From positions 26,786,944-26,850,943 of the forward strand of contig CM020502.1 in NCBI GenBank assembly GCA_009823395.1: a DNA stretch of 64,000 nucleotides. Reading direction: 5' to 3'. Source of the DNA: Thamnaconus septentrionalis. Lineage: Eukaryota > Chordata > Actinopteri > Tetraodontiformes > Monacanthidae. The translations under genes were made by a program, and so were the position numbers. Under the pieces are notes generated by a model. That model was not told the origin of the DNA. It made no database searches and saw only the letters and a program-made list of their open reading frames with translations. Below are positions 33,470 through 45,055 of this stretch, in pieces (positions within the stretch are counted from its first letter, which is position 1; each line of letters starts with the position of its first letter).

Positions 33470-33584
33470 AATGCAATGGGAGCAATGGGATTTTTTTGCT
33501 GCAGTACCTTGAGGGGCCAATGGGAAGAATCGGCATGCCGCCATGTTGCCAGTCCGGTATGCAGCTCTTATAATACATCGATGG
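33470..33584 (+). repeat. Dispersed 120-bp repeat (family E), copy 2
   Basis: Partner of 29640-29762, same orientation, with several substitutions and an extra GGCATGCCGCCATG block. Confidence 0.65.
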
Positions 33585-35425
33585 TGTGAACCTGCACATT
33601 GACTTTAGTAGTCTGCTGCAGAGCCGCGACCGCATTGTGAATGCGCTGCAGATGCTTTTGGTGTGAATTGGGGTAAACATCAGTGGAGAGTAGCGGTGGA
33701 CGCTCCCAGTACTGCACCCTCCTCCTCCTCCTCCTCATCCTCCTCCTCCTGCTGGATGCCAGCGCCGGGGTCCAGGATTGTTGATGTGGGCTGACAGCCC
33801 GCCTGCTCGCCTGCCTGCTGGTGGCCGCTGCCTGGGACGGGTCCAGGGCCATGGTGTGTGGGGGTGGGGTCCAAGTTATTTTTTGAGCAGGACCCCGGAG
33901 CTGCAGCTGCTGCCACTGACGCTGCCCTCGGGTGCCAGCAGAGCCTCAGCAGAAGAGGCCACAGATCACCTCGCAACATTGTTTTTTTTTAAATTCAGAA
34001 TGTACCCAACCGACCCAGGTTTGTCGCAAAAACAACAAACGACTGAGACTGGCACCTTGTTCAATATGCAATGGCGTCCCAAAACTGGTCCCCATTATCT
34101 CCCAAACTCTATGCAGATTGTGTTTATTTCCTCCTCAGTGCTGCTCAGCGAGGCCAAACTGCCCAGAGGCAAGCACGCCTCGTGTCAAAGGCCAACTATT
34201 AAAAAAAAAAATTAAAAAATTAAAACACAGACTTTGCCGAGTCCAATTTGATATCTTCATGCTAATAGGTTCAGATTAGCATACATTAGCTCGCTGTCCG
34301 GAATACAATAAATTACCTTCATTAAACCCGCTGAACCCGCCGCTTTTTCACAACAGCCTTGTACACGGCAAGTTTAAGCCGCTCTGTAATTGACTGACAT
34401 CGCGGGTGCATTTTTGAGTCATGTTCCCTGATAATACGGCCCGCCCTTTATGAAGCCATTATCTATACCTGCTCATTACTGGCAGGCTGACCGGGGTGGC
34501 CGCTTCGCACACAGTGGGCTATAAGTGTTAAAAGCGCAGACACCCTCAGCCAGTTAGGCCCCCCCCCGGCACGTCTTTTAATGAATTTACTTCATTTGAA
34601 ATAAATTGGATGTTCATAAACAGCTAGGCTGACTGGGGAAAAGGTCAGCCTGTCTGCCACAGCTTCTCCTGACTTCTTCATTCAAGTCAAATTCTAAGGT
34701 GCTAATCGTCATGGCTGAACCAATTAAGTGCGCTGTGTGATTGAGACTCCTTCCGGCTGCTCCTGAGTGAGACCTCACCTCTCCGCTCATCATACATGGA
34801 CACTTACTCGTGATAATATATATATATGTGTGTGTGTGTGTGGTGGCTCGCTCTCATTCCACAGCCGTCACTTCCCCCTCCGACCGTTCGAATGCACACC
34901 GCGCTCTTCCTCGTCTATGCGGGACTCTCAGCCAGTGGGGAGGCCCTGTGTGCTACCTGAGGCTGACTTGGAAATGACATCATCCACTGGGCCGCTCTCC
35001 ATATTCATGAAGGCCTTATCACATGACCACCCCACCCCTCTTCCTCCTCCTTCGTTTTTTTTTGTGCCTTTGGGTTTGAGGCTTTGGTGTAGCGCACTAT
35101 GCCCTGCTGCGTACTACATCCATACATCCGTCCATTTTCAATACCCACTTCTTCCTGCTCTCATGATTCCTTGGCGTATTACAGATTATAGAATGTCTTA
35201 TTCACATTTATGAAGCCTTATCGCCCCAATCTTGCACCTTTCGCGCTGCCGTCTGATCGCTCACAGTGAAATGGAGCTCCTCCATCTTGCCGACGATCTT
35301 CTACGGAAGCGTTTTTTCAACCAGCCATGACAATTTGACCAAATCGCATTAAGCAGATCAGGGGTTGCTTCAAGAAGGGGATTTATTTTCCCCAGGTTAC
35401 TCTGTCTTGGGCCGTGAGGTCACTA

Positions 35426-35947
35426 GCTGCCTTTCCATTACAGTTTTTTGCAAAATAAAAGCCATAATTGTAAAATTTCGACAAAGTACAATTGCGATTT
35501 GCAGTTTTCCATTGAATGGCATGAAGCACATAAGCCGTAAATCTCGTCAAATCTCGTCCCGCGAGATTTACCAGAATTACGTTTGCTTTTGTTTCTTTAC
35601 GTTTGTTTGCTTTCAAGAATGGTTGTTATATTTTTTTCTTTGATTACTTGTGAAAAAATATTCCGTCTCCTCCTCCGTCCAAACGTAATGCACCACTTTC
35701 ACTTGAGGTGAACTGGTCACGTGACTCCGTACGTCTCGTCCACTGACGTGTAAATGCAACAAAAGTGTTTCCATGACACTTTTGTGATACCCCTCTATAT
35801 GGATACGTCTCAAAAAACACCTCTTGAGAGCATCAAAACCTTTTAGCCATATTTGAGAGGTTTTTCAAATTTGAGGTGTTTCCATCACCAGTTTTTTTAT
35901 TACGATATTTAGGTTTTGCGCAATTCTAGGGGTCATGGAAACGCAGC
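35426..35947 (+). mobile_element. Family A MITE, copy 4, full length
   Basis: TA (35424-35425) then GCTGCCTTTCCATTACAG at left; GGTCATGGAAACGCAGC then TA (35948-35949) at right. About 522 bases, no coding frame. It is a good reference copy for the family. Confidence 0.88.
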
Positions 35948-36005
35948 TAGTGTCGCCCTGAAGAGCGATTGTCCTCGTCGCTGTTTGTCTTTTGGCGATT
36001 GGCAG

Positions 36006-36074
36006 ACAGACTCGGACGACCGCAGGAGGGAAATCATCTCCCTTTCACGGACAAATTCTGTCCGTGAAGTCTGT
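36006..36074 (+). CDS. Candidate coding exon of an unidentified gene
   Basis: This 69-base segment (23 codons, phase 0 at both ends) lies between TTTGTCTTTTGGCGATTGGCAG and TGT|GTAAGT. It encodes a charged, protein-like peptide beginning TDSDDRRREIISLSRTN and ending SVREVC. The SRTNS pattern resembles a basophilic kinase site. No upstream partner exon was found, and a family A element ends only 58 bases before it. A possible continuation after a CACACAG acceptor at 36318 is listed among the findings. Family unknown; it could also be conserved non-coding DNA with fortuitous splice signals. Confidence 0.28.
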
Positions 36075-36130
36075 GTAAGTGTGTGTGTATGTGTGTGTGT
36101 TTTCATTTGTTCACGTCCGAGGGCATGCAT

Positions 36131-36131
<1 letters not shown>

Positions 36132-36162
<31 letters not shown>
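36132..36162. repeat. (CA)n microsatellite
   Basis: 31-base CA array, 100 bases upstream of a GT array of similar length (36259-36318). Confidence 0.95.
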
Positions 36163-36165
<3 letters not shown>

Positions 36166-36258
36166 CCCGGGGAGACCAGCATCCGGGGGTGGTGGTGGGG
36201 ATTTGTCTGAAGTGTCCTTGAAGTGACACGGCTGAGCGAACGTGGACGAGGCGTTCCA

Positions 36259-36269
36259 GTGTGTGTGTG

Positions 36270-36310
<41 letters not shown>

Positions 36311-36318
36311 ACACACAG
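36259..36318. repeat. (GT)n-(AC)n compound microsatellite
   Basis: GT array with one GC interruption that turns into ACACACAC, so the strand can fold back on itself. Confidence 0.93.
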
Positions 36319-36319
36319 A

Positions 36320-37560
36320 GGGTCATCTTGGGTTACACGCCGTTGCCCATCATCTGCCACCCCCCCACCCGTCCCACCCCTCCCCCGCCACCCTGCAGCC
36401 CGGCCAATCACGGCCAAGGACTCGGTGATGCAACGCCCCTCTTACTGGAGGGATTCCTGGGAACTGCCGCGTGACGCCGACAGTCTCTGCTCGTCTCCTC
36501 TATCCACCCCCCGCCTCCCACCCCACCTCCCCTCTGGGGGTCGTCCACGAGGTGTGTGTGTCCCCCCTCCTCCCTCCTCCCCTGAGGGTTCCAACGGTGA
36601 TCTGCTCAGCTCCCGCAAGACACCGGCGGACAGACAGAGTCATCATCCGCCTCTCCTTCTATCTCTCCTCCTGATCCAGGCTCCACCTCTCACTTTCCCT
36701 CCCTCTCTCTCTCCCTCTGTCTCTCTGTCCCAGCCACTCACACATATACATACACACCCACTCTCTCTCTCTCCGTGTCGCTCGCTCTCTGAGTGAGACT
36801 CCCTTCCTCTACTACAGACGCGTGTCTCCTCGTCAGGGCGAGCCGGGTTCGGAGCTGAAGGTGTGCTCTGCTGCCAGGTAGGAGCGCTCGTTTTCCTCAC
36901 CAGCGTGCCCCCAGCAACTTGTAGAAGAGAACCGGGGACGTCGCTCTGCTTTGTGTTGATGTGGTGTTATTTTTGGCTCTTTGTTTTTGTTTTTTTCCCT
37001 CCCCCTGATCTCGAGTTGATTCATCCGTATCTAGGTGACATAATCCAGAGCGGGGCGTGTGGGGTGGGGGTGGGGTGGGGTGGGGGGGCGGGTGGTTTCT
37101 TTCTGGGTGTCTCGGCCAGAAGTGCACTTGGCAATTTCACAGTTTGTCCACTGATTTGTTAGGTTTTTTTGTTGTTGTGTTTTTTTCTTCTCTGCGGGGG
37201 GGGGGGTGGAGCGCGCCGCTGCCCACGGGCGGATCAGCCGTGCAACGTATAGCGCACGTCCACGGTTGCGAGGGGAGACCACGGCGTGGATGCGTGGGCA
37301 GATGGAGGGATGGAGAGATGGGAAGAGGAGGAGAGGAGCGGCGGATGGGAGACCAGCAGCTGCTTTCATCTCGGGGAAGCTAATCCCTCTGTTTGCTCAC
37401 CTCGCACCTCCATCAGATAAAACAGGCTGTGGCTCCGCCGCCTTTTCTTTCTTCCACCTCCACTCTTGTCCGTCCTTCAATTGTGATGGCTTTATCTCAG
37501 CGGCCGAGGAGCGAGAGAGAGAGGGAGAGAGAGAGAGAGTGAGGCGGGCTATTGATTTAA
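36320..37560. other. GC-rich, promoter-like tract
   Basis: The stretch is richer in G+C than its surroundings, with C-rich and pyrimidine tracts (36360-36800), an exon-like 60-mer with acceptor and donor (36818-36877, CTACTACAG ... CTGCCAG|GTAGGA), G-runs (37060-37090, 37196-37207) and CpG clusters (37210-37290). It could be a CpG-island promoter with an untranslated first exon. No start codon with a convincing frame was found. Confidence 0.3.
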
Positions 37561-38139
37561 ATGAGCCTTAATGCCATTTGTAAAAGGGACTGAGACGCCC
37601 CCCCCCCCTCCATCTGTCTGTGACTTTCCTCCCGCTTCCTTTTGTTCCTGCACAATGTGCTGATACTACTCAACCACCCCCCCCCCACCCCCTCTGCTGA
37701 TAATGAATCCCTTCCTCTTATTGGTCACAATCTTTTTCAAATCAAGAGTCTGTACAGTGGGTGAGGGGAGCACAATCAGAAAGCTTCTTGACTTCCTTCC
37801 ATACAGTATCTCTCCTTTCTTTCTTTCTTTCTTTCTTTCTTCTTCTTCTTTTTCTTGCTGTTGTGAGCGCTGTGAGCCCTCCCCCCTTACACTCCTGTCC
37901 TCAACAGGAGGCTTATCGCCGCTGACGGGTGAAAACCTGCCAGAGCACCAAATGGCTGCTTCACGCTTGCACACATGCACACTCCTTCTCCTCCTCCTCC
38001 TCCTCCTCCTCTTCCTCGACGAGCACGTCAAGCCCTACCTGTGGCAATTTCTGGCGCGGGCGATTGTTAAACGCCGTCACCTCTCGCCCCCTCCCCAGAT
38101 TACCCAATATCTCCGGAGGCACGATCAGCGTGAGCGAGG

Positions 38140-38166
38140 GTGGTGGTGGTGGTGGTGGTGGTGGTG
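38140..38166. repeat. (GGT)n microsatellite
   Basis: Nine GGT units on the + strand. Confidence 0.93.
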
Positions 38167-40050
38167 TGGGGTTGCTCAGGTGTTGCTGTTGTGGCTGGGA
38201 TCCCATTAGCCGCCGAGGCTCCCCCGTCTCCCACCGTTACATGGTGACGGTGCGAGAGGCGAGGCTGCCCCGCACCCACCCATCACCCCCACCCACCCAC
38301 CCACCCCACTTCCAAATGACCCCTCAGCTCATTTCCCATGGCAGAGCTTATGTTTACATACTCTCTGGGAGCTCCTGCAGATGCTCCATTTCATAAGCAC
38401 TAACTGAATCAGACAGGCCGAGGGTGCGCCCGCCCTGATGGATGGGGCGTGGAGCGCCCGGCTGGAAATAGCTTGCAGACATGTATATATATATGTATAT
38501 ATATATATATATATTTTTTTTTTCTCTCTCTCTCTCTCTCTCTCTCCATTCCACGACCTTTTTCGAGAAGTGCCGACTTGAGTGCAATCATCGCGCCGAA
38601 ACCTGCGTTTGGGCTGATCAGAGGGGGATATTATGAGTTCCAATTTTTGCCCGTGAAAGCTCTTGACCTCGCTCTATAGGCTAATTTGCAGCATTTCTTG
38701 GAGGTACGAGGGCAGCCGGGGTTCAGCCGTTGACTCAGATTCTAGTCAAGTGGCCACTCAGCTGTATGTCGCTGCCGACGTCTCGTTAGCATTGCAAAAG
38801 AAATTTTCCCCAAAAGCAAAACAGGTGATTAGTGAAACTTGAGCGAGTGTGAGTTTAATTAAATTTACAGTCATTGGAATTTTTTTTTTTTTTTCTTTCT
38901 TTTTCGTCAAATTTAGCATTGTACGTCCCAGCCTTGACCTTGTTTTGCATTGTCTTGGCGGCGGTTGGCCTTTTAACGACTACAATGAGCATTTCATTTA
39001 TGATCAGTCTGGCAAATCTGATTATTATTTGACCTGCGTTACTTGCTGCCCATTTTCTGTGTCCTTGCTTTGTGAAATTAATCTTAATCCCAAAAAAGTG
39101 GCAGCAGATAATAAGCATAAGTCAAAGTGGTAATGGAATGGAATAGATTGCCGTCCCTTTTCACATTTAACTGATAAACTTGCACACTGTTTCGATTCCT
39201 CCAAACAAACATGGCTACACGCAGTTTTCCATTAACTGTGTTTGTTTTCCTCAATGATATTAAATATTGAACAGCGTCGTTAGCGAGGCCGGCGTGGCAT
39301 CACTAAGTGACAACATTTGATGCAATCCACATTATTGTCAGTGCATCTGCGGCGGCCGCTGTCTCATTGTCCATTCCTTCTTCAAACTTGCGTACAAATG
39401 TGATTGACCCCCCCACGCCCCCATCTGGCAGATGTGAAAATTGACTGTTTCAAACAAGTGAGTCTGTACTGTTTTGCTTCCATCAGTTGAACCCAATGAA
39501 ATGAAAGTCATTAAGCAGCAATAAGCAACACAATTGGTTTCTTTCTAACAACTAACAGTAATGGTGTTATTTCAACCAAATTATACAGTCACTTCTGACT
39601 AAGTTCTTAATGTTGTTAAGAATACGTTTCTCACACTTCTGCTGTCTTCACACATACGTTGTGGTGCAGCTGTGAATCAACATGACGTTCTGCAAAGACC
39701 ACCCTCGGCTTCGAAAGCTCGGCACTCACGGCACTAATCAGCTCGTTTGAGGGGGCCGATTTAAAAGTCGGCATTTGACGGGGTGTGTAGAACTCGGGAC
39801 TGCTTGATCTCTGCGGACCCGCCGAGATAAGACTGAGATTACACACGATCAATCCACTCTCACACACTTGCAGAAACACGCACAAACACATTCTGGCAGC
39901 GGCGCTAAACAGAGAGTGGGGGGACAAAGATAACGCTGTTTGAAGGCAGCATTGAAACTTTTGAACGTGTAAGAAATTTCTCACAAGAAGTTTTCTAATT
40001 TAAAAAAAAAAAAAGAGAGAAATCTGGTGATATGGAGGCAGTGTATCTAA

Positions 40051-40440
40051 GGCCCCATTTACACAAAGACAGGTTTCTCTGAAAATGCACAAATATTTAT
40101 GTGGTTCAGCCTTGCATTTACATGAAGCCAACGTTTTCACTGAAACCGCAGAGACCGAAACCGCACTCCACACACCGAAAACACTCCTCAGGGTGGAAAA
40201 GTTTGAAAATGCCTTCAGGTCTTCTTCCGCATCCAGAGTAAACTTGCAGCGCCACACCAGGCCTGGCAGAGGTACTACATCGTTTTCAGTCGTTTCCAGT
40301 CGTTTCCAGTGTATTCTCGTAAACTGGAATTTTGTTGAATATGACTTCGTGTAAACGCGTTTTTTTTTTTTCCCAAAAGCGTTTTCGAAAATGTGCGGTT
40401 TCAAAAAAAAAATCCATCTCTGTGTCAACGGTCAATAACT
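40051..40440. mobile_element. GGCC-ended inverted-repeat element (family D), short copy
   Basis: It starts GGCCCCATTTACACAAAGAC and ends in imperfect inverse (CATCTCTGTGTCAACGGTC). Interior blocks GTTTTCACTGAAACCGCA, GGGTGGAAAAGTTTGAAAATG and TACTACATCGTTTTCAGTCG recur at 53941-54724. Superfamily is unresolved; no coding frame. Confidence 0.7.
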
Positions 40441-43400
40441 TCTAAGGTGATGGGTCCTGTCACACTTCAGCACGACCAATCAGGTGTTGTGAGACATTAG
40501 CCATGTGCCACATCAATCATTTCACAGTCCGTTTTTTTTTTTTTTTTTTTTTGACATTTTTGACAGCATGACATCATGTGATGTTGAGGCTGCTGAATAC
40601 GACAGTGTACCCCCCAAAAAAAAAAAATTAAAAATAAATAAATAAATAAATAAAAATCCCCCTCTTTATAAAATAACAAAGCTCCAAGGCATTTTCATTT
40701 GCAGAGCATTGTTCCGAGAACTGGGACAAAAGCCTATTCTTCCAGCATGTTCAACAACTGCATTTTAAATTTTGCATTTGTTCCAAGCTGTCGTCCCTTC
40801 AGTTGCTGCGGGTCTGCTAGTTTGATGTGCCGCAGTCTGAGCAATGGCTAATGAAGCTGGTTGAATAATCGGGGGGGGGGGCACACACCCACACACACAA
40901 ACACAACCACACTTGCAGTGTCAAAACGCCTGGACTTGCACACTCGACAGCGTCCCGGCTAATTAAATATGGCGAGTGAATGGCTTGAGAGCAGCCGGAG
41001 TGAATTATTGTCACAATGACCACATTCAGGTTTGTCCTCCCCCAAAGAGAAATCCGCACTCAGAGTGATATTACAGGGTGTTATTCGCAGTGTAAATCTA
41101 TCCGCCGCGGCCTGCCAAAATGCACAATAGCCCGTATAAACTGTATTTAAGCAGGCTTTGCTTAATGGCATTGTCACCGCCGGAAGACACGGAAGTTTAG
41201 TGAGGTATCTGAGCATTGTGGGGGCGTCGGGGGAGGGTGGTGGTGGTGGTGGTGGCGGGCGTGGGGGTGCTTCCTTAGTGATAGGTAACAACCAGACAAA
41301 GATTCTATGGCACAACTGCGCCAGCACTGTAATTTTGCAACCTCCCCCGGGGGGGAAATTGCTTTTGCCCTCCCACAATTTTTTAATATCCTGATTCATT
41401 CTTAGGCACGGTAAAGGGAAAAAAAAGAAAAGAAAAGAAAAGCACCGTCTAGCCGTTAGCGGTATTTTTTCTTCAACCTGCTGCTGCCTAAAGGTGCTTT
41501 GCGGGGAAGTTATTAGAGATTAATACCTCCTGGGTGTGAGGGTCCGCCCGGGGACACGACCCTGAACCCCCCCATAACCCCCCCGTACATCAAGGGCAAA
41601 ACATTCCCCCTTGTCTGATAAAAGACAAGATGAATTATTACTGAGGGGGCGGCCAGAATTAAAGCAGGCCTTTATTACATTGTTTCATGAATGTAATAAA
41701 GGTGTTTTTTAAAAAAAAAAAGTGGGATGGGGGGTGCTGTCCTCTCCTCCCACGCTTCCCGGTGAGCTGCCCCCCTCCCACCTCTGTAAACAAAATACAG
41801 GCATCCCCGTGACGACTGACATCCCGATGCCTGGGTTGTAACTCGGTTACACACTGAAAACTAAGAGACTAAGGAAGGTAGCGTGGTGCTTTGCCTCCTG
41901 GGTAATGTCAGCAATAACCCAAGCAGCTGCTGTTCTTTGTGTAATTGCGGCTTTTTTGGCTCGTGCCGTTCATTTTCTGTGTCTGAAATGATTAGATTAG
42001 AGGTGCTTTGTGACGCTCCCCCGTTGCCGGGGCTGTATCGTCGGTGTAAGTGTCAGTGCGTACAAGAGCCCGGAATCCAAATTACTGGTGTCTATTATTC
42101 ACCACCCATTCACCAATTTGTAAAGCAGCTGCAGTCTTGTTATATGGCGGGAGGAATGGGGTTGGGATTAAGAATCCAGACCAAGCGCTGCAGTGCATCA
42201 GAACGTCCCAAAAGACAAATTTTGCAACGCAAGTAGAACCAACAGCCGTTTTGTTATTGGCTGAAGACTCTTAATTGGCTTTTCTTGAAGCAGCTTATTT
42301 GCGATTCTCCCGAATCTTAAAGTCGGTGTGTTGGGGGGAAACGCAGCAAGGTACACTTAACCAAGTCCTGGCATGCTTATTGGGTGCCCTTGGAGGATGC
42401 ATGAGTCATAGAGCAACGTGACACGGAGCAGTGCGCGTGAGATTTAGTGGCATTATGGGATGGTTAGTAAGAAAAAAAAAAAAGCAATTAAAATCAGTGT
42501 CAGCCACAAATGACCTTGGTGAATTTAGAATAGATCACATTTATTTTAGGCCCCAATATACTGCAAAAACCTCCTTGCACACCGGGTGTATGTTAAAAAT
42601 CATCTTGTCTGCTTCCATCAATGCCTCTTAGTGTTCATAAATAGTTATTAGTGCGTGTAAAAAGGTACAGGCAAACTAAGGAACTAGAGATGCACACAAA
42701 AAACGTTCACTGCATGCAAAAGATGATGTCAAACAAAACAGACAAGCCAGAAAATAGAAATAAAACACTTATGCGTGCACACAGTAAAGCAGAGATTTAC
42801 AAAAAGAATACTCTGGAAGGAGTTTCGTTTAAAAGAAAAAACCCAACAACTCCCAGAGGCTCAGTGGAAGATCACCCCTTGTCCTCCGATTTCATTATGT
42901 GCAGGTGAGCAGAGGCGGCTGCCACATTGACCCGCGTTGTTTATCTGCAAATTCAAAGTCACCGCGTGCTCGTCAAAGCCGCCGCCGCCGCCGTGGGTGG
43001 ATTATTAGACGGGAAAATAATAATAAAGACACTCGAGATGCTGCACATCATCATCTTAACGTTCTCAAGTGCTGCTTCTTCTTCTCCAACGACGACGACG
43101 GGCCTGGAACTCGTCATTAGCCGCTGAACCCTTGAGTCTTTGTCTTGCTGCCCCTACACACCGACACACACACACACACACACAGGTTGCAGTACAGAAG
43201 GCTTTCCCCCCTGATCTCTGGCCCCCCCTCCAGTCCTCCATCACCGCTGGCCGAGCAGCGTGTGTGCCCTCCACCGCCGACCGCTGAGATTTGCCTCTGA
43301 TGCAAACATCCTTGTTTTGTCGCCATGGCAACCAAGTCTCCTGCCTGCTGTAGGTTGTCATGCCAGCCCCCCCACCTCAGTCTCTCTGCTCATCCTCACC

Positions 43401-45027
43401 CATTAGCGCCGTACTGTAAATGACACGTGCAGGCGTTGTACATTTCCCTTCCGCCGCCCGCTCAGTCGTCTTTAAATCTGCCTCCTGTTACGCGACGCGG
43501 GAGGTGGTGGTTCCCCGAAGAGATAGAGGAGGAGAGAGATAGAGAGAAAAGACATAGCTGTACACCCTCTCTCTCTCTCTCTCTTTTTTTTTTTTTTTTC
43601 CATAGGAACGTATTCACTTGAGCGTTGCACAGCCGGAGTCAATTGCTGGAATAAATAGCAGCAGCCAGAGAGCGCCCACGGTTCAAAAGACTAGGGAGGT
43701 ACTGGAGCAAGTGGCCCCAGCATCCACTTCTCTTATTTACTCTGTCATCCCCCGGCCCCGGCTTCATCCTTTGACAAACGCTAGCAGGTTTGACATGTTT
43801 TTGGGCGCCCACGGAGGGTGATGAAAATGGGGCCACACACAGCGAGAGGAGAGCCGTGCTGCACAGAGAGCTCCGTCTCGGAGCCCCGCGTCTTTAAGGC
43901 GGGGTGGCTTTTCCACCCAAAACATGTCCACCCAGTTGGACGGAAAAAACACTCATTACCGCAGCGGCCCCCCAGGGGGGGCAACACTCGGGATAATAAG
44001 TAGGCATCTGCTAAATTTGATCTAACGCTGGCGCACTGAGTCTCCGATGGCGGCGGAGATGATTGTGCTCTTAAGCCGTTTGACTCCTGCGCTCCGCTGC
44101 TTAAGCTGAAGCAGTTTGGAGCCAACATGCTACGTTTACTCACAGCGGAGGGTTTTAATAGAATCCTCGCAACAAGGCCTCGGGGTTCACCCTTCACCGT
44201 GTGTTGAGAGGACAATTACCCTTATTTACTGCTCTGCAGAGAACTCACAGCTGAGTCTATTGTGGTAATGAGCGAGCGGGTGGGATCGGGATGAGCTGGG
44301 AGCTCCTTCTTGAGGAATTTCACAGATTGCGTTTGCAGTCCCTTATCTCCTAAATTAACTCATTACCTTGACATCCTGCTTCCCCACTGCCCTGTAATTC
44401 TTTGGCCTTGAATTTATAATGGAACATGGCTGTCCCCTCATATCTTACACGTTGGACGGGACATTAAGCTAAAGCCAGACATGGCCGCGCCATCGATTTT
44501 CTTTTTGGTACTCTATGGCCAGATGAATAACCTTGTGGTGGCAGGGAAAAGAATGAGCAGGATGAGGAGGAGGAGAAGAAGAAGAAGAAGACAGTAGAAG
44601 GTCATAAATGGAACGCCTACCCTGTCCTTGTCCGAGTCTCCTCTGATATGAAATTCCATCTGGCTGCTGAAAATGTTTTCCCCCCTCCTGTTTGTTGGCA
44701 TGCAGCATCTTCAAAGCTATTCTGAAAACAATTTTGGTACCGTGCAATTGGAAAAAATTTCCCGGTAGTTGCTGTTGTGTACACCGGTGTCCAACTAATC
44801 CAGTGCTCTCAGCCCAGAGGAAGCCTGAGCAAAATGTGTCTCTGGGAGAATCTGAGGTCAAACAGCATCCTCGATCCCCGTTTGCTGGATTTGTTCAAAA
44901 ATGCCTCGACTTGTTGGAAAATGCCTAGCCAGGCGGCTGAAGTCGCTCTCTCTATATTGGGTGTTGATGGGAAACAATCCGGCAACAACACAGCAGTCCT
45001 GTCAGTCACACGCGTTCCTCGGAGCTA

Positions 45028-45055
45028 ACGCTAATTGCATATGCAAATTGCCTCA
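45028..45055. promoter_or_regulatory. Palindromic POU/octamer motif
   Basis: AATTGCATATGCAAATT contains the octamer ATGCAAAT (45041-45048) as half of a near-perfect palindrome, the arrangement bound by POU-domain dimers. It sits in a block of unique AT-rich sequence that looks like an enhancer. Functional use is inferred only. Confidence 0.3.

Larger units (their letters stand above)
26285..36000. other. Gene-poor interval with mobile elements and CpG-rich patches
   Basis: No exon was supported. It holds a reversed family A element (27389-27865), a GC-rich patch with many CpG (28195-28550) ending in CTGTCAG|GTAGAC, a CpG-rich stretch at 29880-30110, a pair of 120-base repeats (29640-29762, 33470-33584), a hAT-type element (31087-31705), and a family A element (35426-35947). 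Open frames near 32.5-33.0, 33.7-34.2 and 34.8-35.2 kb lack paired splice sites. Confidence 0.5.

Noticed and set aside
34865..35050. Exon-like start after CTCATTCCACAG with a protein-like frame
   Set aside because: No donor consensus downstream and no partner exon; could be a conserved element.
36100..36330. Frames coding Thr-His or Cys-Val runs
   Set aside because: Translation of CA/GT microsatellites; the same artefact occurs at every CA array in the window.
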